Shown: positions 19,824 through 29,288 of the stretch, in pieces | Layout of the letters: each line of letters begins with the position of its first letter | How positions within the stretch are numbered: the stretch's first letter is position 1 | DNA from: Peptostreptococcus equinus | GTDB taxonomy: Bacteria > Bacillota > Clostridia > Peptostreptococcales > Peptostreptococcaceae | Direction: 5' to 3' | Assembly: GCF_027125355.1 (NCBI RefSeq) | Contig: NZ_CP114052.1 | Coordinates: 806,001-870,000, forward strand | Length of the DNA stretch: 64,000 nt | Position numbers and translations under genes: made by a program | Notes under the pieces: generated by a model | Told to the model about the DNA's origin: nothing | What the model saw: the letters and a program-made list of their open reading frames with translations, nothing else | Database searches by the model: none

Positions 19824-21224
19824 TTAACTTATTTTGTTATTGAATTTATCCATATTCATAGTGGATTCTAATCTATCAACAACTACGGCTGATACCATAG
19901 ACCCTGTTACATTCAGCATAGTTCTTCCCATATCAATCAACGGATCAATACCAAATACCAAGGCAACTTTATCAAAGTATTTGCCTAATCCAACCCCATT
20001 AAGAGTGACTGTTGCAGCAACTGTAGCTGTTCCGGGTACGCCTGCTATGCCAATTGAACCTAGTGTTACTACTATTACAACCAAGAAATAAAAAGATATA
20101 TTCAAGTTTACACCAGCTGCACCTGCAACGATTACTGCAAGCATTGATGGGAATACTCCTGCACATCCATTCATTCCAACAGAAGTACCTACCGAAGCTA
20201 CAAAGTTAGCTGTTTTTGATGATACACCCATTTTCGACTCTAGAGTTTCTATAGTAAAAGGCATTGTTCCCACACTAGATCTAGATGAAAAAGCAAATAC
20301 CATAGTAGGATATGCTTTTTTGTAAAATATAAACGGATTAACGCCAGCCAATAATAAAATTGGTATATATATTACAAGCATTACTATTACGGCTGTATAC
20401 AGAGCACCTATAAAAGTAGCCATAGATATTATAGATTCCAAACCATTTGAAATTATAGTTTTAGATACAAGTGCTATTACTGCATAAGGCATAAAATCAA
20501 TTATAAAAAGTAGGGTTGTATTTATAACATCTTTAATTGAATGAAGAATTTCAACTAATTTTATCACACCCTCATTTTTTTGAGTAATTAAAAATCTTGT
20601 AGCTATTGCAAATAAAATAGCTATGATTACAGTAGAAATTATGGCACTATTTGAAGAAAAAGTAAGAGTTATATTGTTTGGAATTAAGTTTAAAGCAAAA
20701 GTAGGAAAATTTTGAGTTGTTAAGCCCTGAATTTTATCTGAAGTTTCCTTTTCTATAATACCAGCAAAACTAGAGTGACTTAGACCAAATAAGTTAGTGA
20801 TTATTATACCCACCATAGCAGCAATAGAAGTGGTACCTAAAAGTAAAAATAATGTTTTTCTAGTAAAAGCACCTAATTTATTTCCCTTAAAATCAACTAT
20901 TACAAAAAATATAGAAAAAAACACTACAGGTATAGCCATCATCTGAATTAAACTGACAAATGTTGATCCAAGAAGAGAATACCAAAGGCTTATTTCTTCT
21001 CTACCAATATTAATATAATTAGCGCTCTTAGCAAAAATAAGTTCAACGAATATACCAATTGACAAACCTAAAAACAAACTAATTAGCATTCTACTAGAGA
21101 AGTTCACTTTCTTCCTACCAGTCCAATACATTGCTAAAATTGCAATAATTAATAAAATAATTGATACAAATGTTGCTACATGACTCATTTTCAAGAATCC
21201 TGTAAAGAATTGATTGCTTATCAT
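19824..21224 (-). CDS. tcyP: TcyP-like sodium/dicarboxylate-type symporter (probable L-cystine uptake)
   Basis: 466 residues, about 9-10 membrane segments, DAACS family. The serine-rich hairpin motif SSRSSVGTMPFTIETL is in the C-terminal half. The re-entrant segment with NGCAGVFPSMLAVIVAGAAGV is also there. The long N-terminal helix and overall layout are closer to Bacillus TcyP than to GltP/DctA, so cystine uptake is the best guess; dicarboxylates or acidic amino acids are alternatives. Ribosome site AAGGGGG precedes the ATG. The upstream region contains a sigma-B-like promoter and repeated ATACCC boxes. Confidence 0.8.
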   Translation of the reverse strand: MISNQFFTGFLKMSHVATFVSIILLIIAILAMYWTGRKKVNFSSRMLISLFLGLSIGIFVELIFAKSANYINIGREEISLWYSLLGSTFVSLIQMMAIPVVFFSIFFVIVDFKGNKLGAFTRKTLFLLLGTTSIAAMVGIIITNLFGLSHSSFAGIIEKETSDKIQGLTTQNFPTFALNLIPNNITLTFSSNSAIISTVIIAILFAIATRFLITQKNEGVIKLVEILHSIKDVINTTLLFIIDFMPYAVIALVSKTIISNGLESIISMATFIGALYTAVIVMLVIYIPILLLAGVNPFIFYKKAYPTMVFAFSSRSSVGTMPFTIETLESKMGVSSKTANFVASVGTSVGMNGCAGVFPSMLAVIVAGAAGVNLNISFYFLVVIVVTLGSIGIAGVPGTATVAATVTLNGVGLGKYFDKVALVFGIDPLIDMGRTMLNVTGSMVSAVVVDRLESTMNMDKFNNKIS

Positions 21225-21274
21225 ATAATACCCCCTTAAAAAATCTTATGAGAATACCCTCACAGAGTATAAGT

Positions 21275-21300
21275 ATACCCTAAAAATTTGTAATAAAAAC
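21275..21300 (-). promoter_or_regulatory. Sigma-B-like promoter before the TcyP-like gene
   Basis: On the minus strand: GTTTTT (21295-21300), 14 bases, then GGGTAT (21275-21280). This resembles the general-stress sigma-B consensus GTTTAA-N(12-15)-GGGTAT. A sigma-A alternative is not obvious. I could not confirm that this genome encodes sigma-B. Confidence 0.4.
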
Positions 21301-21470
21301 TAAATGTAAAATATAATTATAGATATATTATGAAAACTATTTTTAATAAATGACTTTAGAAAAGATATTTAAATGCATTTGCCTATTATTTAACAAAACT
21401 GTGTTTAAAGAAGGCTATTATGTGATATAATATGTATAAGTGGAAAAGTATTTGAATAAAGGGGAAAGAT

Positions 21471-21893
21471 ATGAATATATTATTTTTTATTACACCAAAA
21501 TCTGATGTAGTAAGCGTCAAGGATACAGATAGTGTAATGCAGGTTTTAAAGATATTAAAAAAACATAAATATACTTCTGTGCCAATTATCAATGATGATG
21601 GTAATTATGTTGGTACAATAAAAGAAGGAGATCTATTGTGGTTCTTGGAGGCAAGACATGTAGATAATAACCTTTTAAATAATACTAACATTATGCAGGT
21701 ACCAATGCGTTACAGGAATGAAACAGCGAAAATTGACACAAATGTAGAAGAATTATTCAATGTATTGATTCATCAAAATTTTGTTCCAGTGATTGATGAT
21801 TCCAATATTTTTATAGGTATAATTAAAAGACGTGATGCGCTTCAATATGCTTATAATATAATAAGTAAAGAATTAAAAGAAGAAAATTTATAG
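21471..21893 (+). CDS. CBS-domain pair protein (possible nucleotide sensor)
   Basis: 140 residues, almost entirely two CBS motifs (about 10-60 and 75-130). Each ends with a typical strand-helix edge (NYVGTIKEGDLLWFL and IFIGIIKRRDALQYA). Stand-alone CBS pairs bind adenine nucleotides. Some Firmicute homologues (the CbpB/DarB group) bind cyclic di-AMP, which is a possible role here but only by resemblance. The ribosome site AAAGGGGAAA precedes the ATG, and the gene is monocistronic with its own hairpin terminator. Confidence 0.8.
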   Translation: MNILFFITPKSDVVSVKDTDSVMQVLKILKKHKYTSVPIINDDGNYVGTIKEGDLLWFLEARHVDNNLLNNTNIMQVPMRYRNETAKIDTNVEELFNVLIHQNFVPVIDDSNIFIGIIKRRDALQYAYNIISKELKEENL

Positions 21894-21935
21894 AAAAAAG
21901 CTGTAGTTTTTAATAAAAACTACAGCTTTTTATTT
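21894..21935. terminator. Terminator after the CBS gene
   Basis: A 12-bp perfect stem (21900-21911 with 21915-21926) with a 3-nt loop, flanked by A and T runs, so it could act in both directions. It faces the converging gene at 22002. Confidence 0.85.
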
Positions 21936-22001
21936 ATTTGTATTAAATTCATTATAATACGTTCTTCTAAGGAAGAATGTATATATCTTCAAGTATCTAA
22001 G

Positions 22002-22454
22002 TTATCTTTTAATTAATACAGCGATTTTAGCTTCTGGATTATATGAAATCTGAACTAATGCATTTTTCTTAACTCTCAACAAGTCTTCACCACCATATTT
22101 AATATCTAACTTAAGTGGTTTCTTACCTTGTTTAATCAAGGCTTGATATTCATTATTAGATTTCTTATCAACACTTATAAGTGTTCCAACATATGGTTGG
22201 AAATTTTGTAATTTCTTTCCTTCATTTCTCAAGAAGAAGTAAGCAGCTATTGCTATTACTATATCAGCAATAAATGTTGCCCACCAAGGGAATCTAAAGA
22301 AAATACCTACTATTAATAATACTATCATTGCGACGATAAAAATTAATGCTTTTTTAAGCAATAACTTTGAAATAAGTTCATTAGCTTTTTTTTCAGGTCC
22401 AGTCATTGTTTTTTGTCTTGCATATTGACTAGCAAATTTATCTCTTAAGCTCAT
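22002..22454 (-). CDS. Small membrane protein of unknown function
   Basis: 150 residues. A basic amphipathic N-terminus (1-30) is followed by two adjacent membrane helices (about 35-55 and 58-75). A soluble C-terminal domain of about 75 residues ends in short beta-like strands (VGTLISVDK, LKLDIKYGG, ALVQISYNP). I do not recognise the family. GGAGGC precedes the ATG. It is divergent from another small membrane protein gene. Confidence 0.65.
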   Translation of the reverse strand: MSLRDKFASQYARQKTMTGPEKKANELISKLLLKKALIFIVAMIVLLIVGIFFRFPWWATFIADIVIAIAAYFFLRNEGKKLQNFQPYVGTLISVDKKSNNEYQALIKQGKKPLKLDIKYGGEDLLRVKKNALVQISYNPEAKIAVLIKR

Positions 22455-22499
22455 TATAATGCCTCCATTCTTTTACTATTAAAATACCTTACTATTTTA

Positions 22500-22514
22500 T
22501 CACAAATATTGTGA
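22500..22514. promoter_or_regulatory. Inverted repeat between divergent membrane-protein genes
   Basis: TCACAA-ATA-TTGTGA, 6-bp arms with a 3-base spacer, about 50 bases upstream of the minus-strand gene. It could be an operator; no regulator is identified. Confidence 0.3.
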
Positions 22515-22562
22515 AAATAAAAGTCAGAAATACTATATTATACTTAATAAATAATAATCATA

Positions 22563-22571
22563 TGTTATAAT
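22563..22571 (+). promoter_or_regulatory. Extended -10 promoter
   Basis: TGT-TATAAT at 22563-22571, with a TTAATA at 22544-22549 as a weak -35 (16-base spacing). It precedes the gene at 22617. Confidence 0.45.
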
Positions 22572-22616
22572 AATACTATAAAAAATTAAAATTTTAGGAT
22601 TGAGTGGGTATATTTT

Positions 22617-23042
22617 ATGTTTAGAGTAGAAAAAAATAAAATATTAGAGTTTTACTTTAGGATAATAACAGTTCTTTTTTGGCCTTTATACTGGTATAAA
22701 TGGACTTTGATTACTACAGCAAATTATAATCAAATTCTATTTGATATATATTTTTCATTGGCTTGTCCTTTTATTTTCTTACTTTTTATAGATATGATAA
22801 TATATAAATCAAATAAGAAATACTTTTTCCTATTTAAATTAATATCGGTAGCAACCTACATAGTCTCTTTGTATAATTTTATGATATACCCTGCAGAGAT
22901 AAGTTTGTTATATGCAAAAATTATTACATGTATTTTACTTATGCATATTTCTATAAAATTAAAGAAAATAGAGAAGAATGATATAGGAATAGTAGGTATA
23001 TTTACTTCAGCTCTTATACTTACTTTTACATATTTTTATTAA
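22617..23042 (+). CDS. Polytopic membrane protein of unknown function
   Basis: 141 residues with four predicted membrane helices (about 12-30, 40-62, 70-92 and 118-138) and short charged loops. The ribosome site is weak (GAGTGGG about 9 bases before the ATG). No recognisable family motif. It sits upstream of the parvulin gene with 75 bases between them, so cotranscription is possible but unproven. Confidence 0.6.
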   Translation: MFRVEKNKILEFYFRIITVLFWPLYWYKWTLITTANYNQILFDIYFSLACPFIFLLFIDMIIYKSNKKYFFLFKLISVATYIVSLYNFMIYPAEISLLYAKIITCILLMHISIKLKKIEKNDIGIVGIFTSALILTFTYFY

Positions 23043-23117
23043 TATAGCAAAACTTGATAATTTAAATAAAGAATGTTATTATAACAGTGTAATAAATAAA
23101 TTTTCGGAGGAATAAAT

Positions 23118-23882
23118 ATGACAGAAATGAATTATTTAGCAAAAATAGGAGATAAGGAAATCACAGCTCAGGATGTAGAGTTTGCAATAAATAGTTTGGA
23201 TCCATACCAGAAGCAACAATTTGCAAACGAAGAAGGTAGAAAGAGAATACTAGATGACTTAATAAATCAGGAATTATTCTATCTTGATGCTAAAGAAAAT
23301 AAATTAGATGAAGAAGAAAATTTTAAGAAAGAAATGGAATTAGTAAAAATCAATATGATTAAGCAGTATGCAATCAATAAGGTACTAGCTGGAATAACTA
23401 TTACAGAAGATGAAAAGAAGAAATACTATGAAGAAAATCAGGATCAATTTAAGAAAGAAGAAACAGTACATGCAAAACATATACTAGTTGATGATGAATC
23501 TAAGGCAAAAGAAATTGCTGAAAAAATAAATAATAATGAAATATCATTTGAAGATGCAGCGAAAAAATATTCAAGTTGCCCATCAAACATGAATGGTGGA
23601 GATCTTGGAGAATTTTCTAAGGGACAAATGGTACCAGAATTTGAAAAAGCAGCATTTGAACAAAAGGTTGGAGAAGTTTCTGAACCAGTTAAGACACAAT
23701 TTGGTTACCACTTAATAAAGGTAGAAAACCATTCTAAAGCTAGTCAGCTAAATTATGATGAAGTTCAAAAAGATATAAACGATGCACTTTCTTATAATAA
23801 GCAGAATGAAGCATTTATGTCTAAATTAAATGAATTAACTGAAAAGTATAAAGATATATTAGTGATAAACAAAGGTGAATAA
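23118..23882 (+). CDS. Parvulin-type peptidyl-prolyl cis-trans isomerase (PpiC/SurA-like)
   Basis: 254 residues. An N-terminal helical chaperone region (about 1-110) precedes a rotamase domain (about 112-210). The domain has the parvulin signatures VHAKHILV, GGDLGEFSKGQMVPEFE and FGYHLIKVE. There is no signal peptide or lipobox, so unlike PrsA it should work in the cytoplasm. It catalyses proline isomerisation during folding. CGGAGGAA lies 7 bases before the ATG. Its stop codon is the first element of a 56-base perfect palindrome. Confidence 0.9.
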   Translation: MTEMNYLAKIGDKEITAQDVEFAINSLDPYQKQQFANEEGRKRILDDLINQELFYLDAKENKLDEEENFKKEMELVKINMIKQYAINKVLAGITITEDEKKKYYEENQDQFKKEETVHAKHILVDDESKAKEIAEKINNNEISFEDAAKKYSSCPSNMNGGDLGEFSKGQMVPEFEKAAFEQKVGEVSEPVKTQFGYHLIKVENHSKASQLNYDEVQKDINDALSYNKQNEAFMSKLNELTEKYKDILVINKGE

Positions 23883-23937
23883 TTTTTATACCAAAAAATA
23901 CAAGTACTTAAGTACTTGTATTTTTTGGTATAAAAAT
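23882..23937. terminator. 56-base perfect palindrome, probable terminator of the parvulin gene
   Basis: Two 28-base arms (23882-23909 and 23910-23937) are exact reverse complements with no spacer. A runs and T runs flank the central GTACTTAAGTAC. As RNA it would fold to a long hairpin with a T-tract half way down. Confidence 0.75.
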
Positions 23938-23991
23938 AAATTAAGTCTAAAAGTTTTATAGTTGAATTGTATTTATTTGGGTATTAAAAAA

Positions 23992-24000
23992 TGGTATAAT
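23992..24000 (+). promoter_or_regulatory. Extended -10 promoter of the ABC exporter operon
   Basis: TGG-TATAAT at 23992-24000, without a clear -35. The predicted leader is about 40 bases. Confidence 0.5.
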
Positions 24001-24046
24001 TTATAGTTAAAGGTATTACTTTAATGTAACTGGAAAGGAAGAAAAA

Positions 24047-26215
24047 ATGAAGAGAGTTCTACGATATTTTAATAGTCATCTTCCATATATTATCTTATTG
24101 GTAGCCATCTTATCAGGTCAAGTTTGGCTTGAACTTAGACTACCACAATATACATCTAACATTGTAAATGTAGGTATTCAACAAGGTGGTATTGAGATGA
24201 CTATACCACAAATAATAGATGAAAGTAAATATGGAATGATATTGTCAATGTCATCTGATAAAGACAGAGCAAATATAGCTGAATCATATGAATATTGGTC
24301 ACCACAGAATAATAATCTTAAAAACAAAGAAATAAAAGATAGAAACGAGAACACTAATTTAATATCAAAAAATCATTATAATAAAAATTATTATGTATTA
24401 AAAAATGATCTTAAAAAAGATAAATTAAATAAATTAGATAAAGTTTTTTCAAGATCATTATCTGCTTTTGCTGCATATACTATGAACTTACAAGGGGCAA
24501 GCTCATCAAGAATGCTTGCAAACATAGATCAAAGCAAACTACCTGATTTTATGAAAAGACAGATAGCGATAAAGACGACTGAGTCAATATATAAATCTAA
24601 TGGAATAAATACTGATAAAATGCAGAAAGATTACCTATGGAAAGTAGGAGCTCTGATGCTACTTATAGCCTTATCAATAGGTATTTTATCTGTAACTGTA
24701 TCATATATAGCTTCTAGAATTTCAACAAAGGTATGCACTAAACTTAGATCTGATTCATATAATAAGGTCCTTAGGTTTTCAGATTACGAAATGAATAAAT
24801 TCACTAGTGCATCATTGATTTCTAGAACAACTAACGATATACAACAAATTCAACAATCTTCTGTACTAGCTTTAAAATTTGTTTTTTATGGTCCTATTAT
24901 GGCTATATGTGCATTTATTCAGATATCAAAACTTAACATGTCTATGATTTGGATAATTATATTAGCAATTTTTGCTACTTTGGTATCAATAGCAATAATA
25001 ATGAGTTTGGCATTGCCTAGATTTAAACTAATACAAACAATGATAGATAAGCTAAATCTAGTAAGTATTGAATTTATAACGGGTATTGAAGTAAATAGAG
25101 TATTTAATGCGTCAAAGCATGAAGAAGAAAGATTTGATCTAGTAAACTCAGAATTGACAGCAATAAACTTATTTGTAAGCAAGATAATGTCGTTTATGAT
25201 GCCAATAATGATGCTTATAATGAATGGAGCAACTCTTTTAATAGTATGGTTTGGGGCTAAAAATATTGATAAGGGACAGCTATTCGTAGGAGATATGATG
25301 GCTTTCATACAATATGCTATGATGATAATTATGGCCTTTCTATTTATATCTATGATGTCTGTAATAGTTCCTAGAGCTATGATTAGTGCTAATAGAATTG
25401 GAGAAGTGTTAGATAGTCCTATTAGAATAAAAGATGAAGGAAGAATTAAAGATTTTACTAAATCTGGAGTAGTGGAATTTGAAAATGTATCTTTTAAATA
25501 CGATGGAGCTTCATACAATATAATAGAAGATATTTCATTTAAAACACAAAAAGGTAAGACTACAGCCATAATTGGAGCAACAGGTTCAGGAAAGTCTACA
25601 ATTGTAAATTTAATACCAAGATTTTTAGAAAGTACTAAGGGAAGAATTACATTAGATGGTGTAGATATAAAAGAAATACCATTTAAAGTTTTAAGAGATA
25701 AGATTGCACTGGTACCACAAAAAGCTGTTATTTTTTCTGGAACTATAGAGTCTAATATTGAATATGGTAAATGTGCTTATAGTAGATCTGAACTTAAAAG
25801 AGCTGCTGAAATCGCACAAGCTATGGATTTTGTAGAAGGAAAAGAAGATGGTTTTTCAAGTAAGATAGAACAATCTGGATCAAACCTATCGGGAGGGCAA
25901 AAGCAAAGATTAGCTATAGCTAGAGCTGTAGCTAAAGATTCTGAAATAATTATATTTGATGATAGTTTTTCAGCTTTGGACGCGACAACGGATAGAAAAT
26001 TAAGGAATGAAATAAAGAAAAATTTACAAGATAAAGCAATAATTATTGTAGCACAAAGAATAAATACTATAATTTCTGCTGATGAAATTTTGGTATTAGA
26101 TAATGGTAAATTGGTTGGTAAAGGTAAACATAGTGATTTATTAAAGACTTGCCAAGTTTATTATGAAATTGCAAAATCACAATTGACGGAGGAGGAATTA
26201 TCAAATGTCAGATAA
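24047..26215 (+). CDS. ABC exporter half-transporter A (permease-ATPase fusion)
   Basis: 722 residues, longer than the usual 570-600 because about 130 charged residues (roughly 50-190) are inserted between the first two membrane helices, on the predicted outer face. ATPase domain: GATGSGKST (about 510-518), LSGGQKQR signature, and Walker B IIIFDDSFSALD, where the catalytic glutamate after the first aspartate is Asp (about residue 639). That marks the degenerate-site partner of a heterodimeric exporter; its partner starts 11 bases before this stop. The substrate (drug, lipid or peptide) is unknown. No accessory gene is adjacent upstream. Confidence 0.9.
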   Translation: MKRVLRYFNSHLPYIILLVAILSGQVWLELRLPQYTSNIVNVGIQQGGIEMTIPQIIDESKYGMILSMSSDKDRANIAESYEYWSPQNNNLKNKEIKDRNENTNLISKNHYNKNYYVLKNDLKKDKLNKLDKVFSRSLSAFAAYTMNLQGASSSRMLANIDQSKLPDFMKRQIAIKTTESIYKSNGINTDKMQKDYLWKVGALMLLIALSIGILSVTVSYIASRISTKVCTKLRSDSYNKVLRFSDYEMNKFTSASLISRTTNDIQQIQQSSVLALKFVFYGPIMAICAFIQISKLNMSMIWIIILAIFATLVSIAIIMSLALPRFKLIQTMIDKLNLVSIEFITGIEVNRVFNASKHEEERFDLVNSELTAINLFVSKIMSFMMPIMMLIMNGATLLIVWFGAKNIDKGQLFVGDMMAFIQYAMMIIMAFLFISMMSVIVPRAMISANRIGEVLDSPIRIKDEGRIKDFTKSGVVEFENVSFKYDGASYNIIEDISFKTQKGKTTAIIGATGSGKSTIVNLIPRFLESTKGRITLDGVDIKEIPFKVLRDKIALVPQKAVIFSGTIESNIEYGKCAYSRSELKRAAEIAQAMDFVEGKEDGFSSKIEQSGSNLSGGQKQRLAIARAVAKDSEIIIFDDSFSALDATTDRKLRNEIKKNLQDKAIIIVAQRINTIISADEILVLDNGKLVGKGKHSDLLKTCQVYYEIAKSQLTEEELSNVR

Positions 26216-28076
26216 AAAAGTAAGAAAAAAATCCTCTGGACCAAATAAAAATATGAGGGCTAAAAATTCTAATAAAGATAAGAATAAAATAGACAAGAAA
26301 ATGTTTAATAGAAATATTAAAAGAATTTTATCTATGATGGGGCCAGACAAATATAAGCTAATTGTTGTATTTATATTTGCTATACTTTCAACTTTATTTC
26401 TAATAGTAGGTCCAAAAATAATGGGTAATGCAACTACAGAAATATTTAATGGAATTATTGCAAAGATTAGAAATCCTCAAGAAGGAATAAATTTTGCTAA
26501 AATATTTAAAATAGTATATATATTAGCAATAATGTATGCCCTAAGTTCTGTGTTTACATATTTACAAGCATATATAATGAGTGGTATATCTCAAAGAATT
26601 TCATATAATTTGAGAAAAGAAATATCTGAAAAGTTTAATAAACTTCCTATCTCTTATTTTGATAAAAATCAAAGAGGGGATATAATTTCTAGAGTTACAA
26701 ATGATGTTGATACATTGAGTCAGACATTAAATCAATCTCTAATGCAGGCAATTACATCTGTAATAACTGTAATAGGTGTATTAATAATGATGATTTCTAT
26801 AAACTTAGTAATGAGCTTAGTGGCCTTGACTTTGTTGCCACTTACAATGATATTATTGGGATTTGTAATTAAAAAATCACAGAAGTACTTTAATAGACAG
26901 CAGGATTATCTAGGCAAAATAAACAGTAAAATAGAAGAATCTTTTTCTGGACAAAATGTTATTAGAGCAAATAACGGAGAAAAATATGAAATATCCGAAT
27001 TTGAAAAAATAAATAACAAGTTATATAACACTGGATGGAAATCTCAATTCTTTTCAAGTATAATGATGCCGATAATGATGTTTGTAGGTAATCTGGGATA
27101 TGTCGTAGTTGCTATACTGGGTGGATATTTAACTATGCAGGGAAAAATAGCAGTAGGTGATATACAAGCTTTTGTACAGTATATGAGATCTTTTACTCAA
27201 CCATTGAACCAGCTGGCACAAATGCTAAATTTACTTCAATCTACAGTTGCTGCTTCTGAAAGAATATTTTCATTTCTAGATGAAGAAGAGATTGATGTGG
27301 CTGATAAAAAAGTGTTAGCAGAAGAAGAGTTTGACGGTCATTTAGAATTTAAACATGTAAACTTTGGCTATGATAAAGATAAAATTATTATTAATGATTT
27401 TAATCTTGATGTAAAGACAGGACAAAAGATAGCTATTGTAGGCCCTACTGGAGCTGGTAAAACTACGCTCGTAAAATTATTAATGAGATTTTATAAGCCA
27501 AATTCAGGTAAAATTTTATTGGATGGATTAGATATAGATAATATAGATTACGAAAGTTATAGAAATATTTTTGCAATGGTTTTACAGGATACATGGTTAT
27601 TTACAGGTACCATAATGGAAAATTTAAGATATGGTAAGTTGGATGCTAGCGATGAGGAAGTTTTTAAAGCTGCAAGACTAGCGTATGCAGATAGGTTTAT
27701 CATGACCCAACCAAATGGATATAATACGGAATTAAATCAAGATTCAAGGAATATATCACAAGGTCAAAAGCAGCTATTAACAATTGCGAGAGCAATATTA
27801 TCAGATCCTAAAATACTTATATTAGATGAAGCTACAAGTTCTGTGGACACTAGAACAGAGGAACTAATACAAAAGGCTATGGATAATCTAATAAAGGATA
27901 GAACTAGCTTTATAATTGCTCACAGACTATCAACAATAAAAAATGCAGATACTATACTAGTAATGGATAATGGTGATATAATAGAACAAGGAAGTCATGA
28001 AGAACTTCTAAATAAAGATGGATTCTATAAAAAATTATATGATTCACAATATGAAGAAATAGAGGAAGTAAATTAG
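26205..28076 (+). CDS. ABC exporter half-transporter B (permease-ATPase fusion)
   Basis: 623 residues. A basic N-terminal tail (1-45), six membrane helices, then an ATPase with GPTGAGKTT (about 413-421) and ILILDEATSSVD retaining the catalytic glutamate. The ABC signature is degenerate: NISQGQKQ instead of LSGGQ. Combined with subunit A this gives one canonical ATP site (Walker B here, LSGGQ there) and one dead site, the BmrCD/TM287-288 pattern. GGAGGAGG inside the upstream gene serves as ribosome site, and the 11-base overlap implies translational coupling. Confidence 0.92.
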   Translation: MSDKKVRKKSSGPNKNMRAKNSNKDKNKIDKKMFNRNIKRILSMMGPDKYKLIVVFIFAILSTLFLIVGPKIMGNATTEIFNGIIAKIRNPQEGINFAKIFKIVYILAIMYALSSVFTYLQAYIMSGISQRISYNLRKEISEKFNKLPISYFDKNQRGDIISRVTNDVDTLSQTLNQSLMQAITSVITVIGVLIMMISINLVMSLVALTLLPLTMILLGFVIKKSQKYFNRQQDYLGKINSKIEESFSGQNVIRANNGEKYEISEFEKINNKLYNTGWKSQFFSSIMMPIMMFVGNLGYVVVAILGGYLTMQGKIAVGDIQAFVQYMRSFTQPLNQLAQMLNLLQSTVAASERIFSFLDEEEIDVADKKVLAEEEFDGHLEFKHVNFGYDKDKIIINDFNLDVKTGQKIAIVGPTGAGKTTLVKLLMRFYKPNSGKILLDGLDIDNIDYESYRNIFAMVLQDTWLFTGTIMENLRYGKLDASDEEVFKAARLAYADRFIMTQPNGYNTELNQDSRNISQGQKQLLTIARAILSDPKILILDEATSSVDTRTEELIQKAMDNLIKDRTSFIIAHRLSTIKNADTILVMDNGDIIEQGSHEELLNKDGFYKKLYDSQYEEIEEVN

Positions 28077-28098
28077 TTTATTTTATGGAGGGAATTAA

Positions 28099-29274
28099 TT
28101 GAGATTCGAATGGAATAAAAAATATGCGACAATATCTTTTTATGCCTTTTTAGTATTATTAGCAGCGATGTTATTTTATTTAGGTATAAGCAATTTTAGT
28201 AATGTAAATAATATGCTTTCTACATTTATCACAATAATAAAACCATTTATTATTGGATTTTCTCTAGCATACTTATTGAATTTTATACTTACTTTTATTG
28301 AGCGTAAATTATTTGATAAGCTCATTAAAAAAAAGATGCCTTTTAAATTAAAAAGAGCAATATCAATGCTATTGACTTATGTTAGTGTGGGGCTTACAAT
28401 TACTTTATTTATGAAATTTGTATTACCACAAGTAACACAAAGTATAGTTGGAATTGCATCTGATTTTCCAAGAATTGTTGAAAGAATATATGATTACACT
28501 GATGCATTGATATCTAATATAGATTTATCACATACAAACAAGCAAATTATTAATAAAAAAGTAACAGAGTTAGGCAAAGATGCAATGGATTTTGCTACAA
28601 ATTTAGTGCCTTATTTTGGAAATGCTTTTGTAGGTTTAGTATTAGGAGTATGGAATTTATTACTTGGGATAATAGTATCCATATATATTTTAGCTGACAA
28701 AGAAGGTTTCTCGGCACTTTGCAAAAAATTTATTGCAGCAGTTTTTTCACAAGAGAAAGGGCAAAGAATACTATATGTGACTGATTTAAGCAATGATATA
28801 TTCGGTAAATTTTTAGTTGGTAAAATTATAGATTCATGTATCATTGCTTTTATAACTTTTATTATACTGAAATTAACTGGGATGCCTTATCCAATATTGC
28901 TTACATTTATAATAGGTGTAACCAATATAATTCCGTTCTTTGGTCCATTTATAGGAGCTGTTCCTTCAATTTTATTGGTACTATTTATAGATCCTATAAA
29001 GGCATTATGGCTTACTCTTATTATTTTTTTGATACAACAGTTGGATGGTAATGTTATTGGACCTAAAATACTGGGTGATTCAATAGGTATATCATCGTTT
29101 TGGATTTTATTCTCTTTGTTGATAGCAGGAAAGTTTTTTGGAATCGTTGGTATGATAATAGGAGTGCCTGTATTTTCGATAATATATACTATAGTAGCAG
29201 ATAGTTTAAATAATAAATTAAAGAAAAAAGGACTTCCAGTATCAAAAGAATATTATAATAACAATGATTGTTAA
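28099..29274 (+). CDS. AI-2E family (UPF0118) membrane transporter
   Basis: 391 residues with about eight membrane helices. The family motif region near the C-terminus (QLDGNVIGPKILGDSIGISSFWILFSLL) is well preserved, together with the preceding PFFGPFIGAVPS. Members were first linked to autoinducer-2 export; others are sodium/proton antiporters or permeases, so the substrate is open. Start TTG 28099 with GGAGGG about 9 bases upstream. It follows the exporter pair by 22 bases and precedes a thioredoxin-like gene by 14, so all four are probably one operon. Confidence 0.88.
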   Translation: MRFEWNKKYATISFYAFLVLLAAMLFYLGISNFSNVNNMLSTFITIIKPFIIGFSLAYLLNFILTFIERKLFDKLIKKKMPFKLKRAISMLLTYVSVGLTITLFMKFVLPQVTQSIVGIASDFPRIVERIYDYTDALISNIDLSHTNKQIINKKVTELGKDAMDFATNLVPYFGNAFVGLVLGVWNLLLGIIVSIYILADKEGFSALCKKFIAAVFSQEKGQRILYVTDLSNDIFGKFLVGKIIDSCIIAFITFIILKLTGMPYPILLTFIIGVTNIIPFFGPFIGAVPSILLVLFIDPIKALWLTLIIFLIQQLDGNVIGPKILGDSIGISSFWILFSLLIAGKFFGIVGMIIGVPVFSIIYTIVADSLNNKLKKKGLPVSKEYYNNNDC

Positions 29275-29288
29275 AAGGAGAAAATTTT

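Noticed and set aside
28836..29051. 71-codon plus-strand frame inside the AI-2E gene
   Set aside because: It is out of frame with a well-conserved membrane protein and has no ribosome site.
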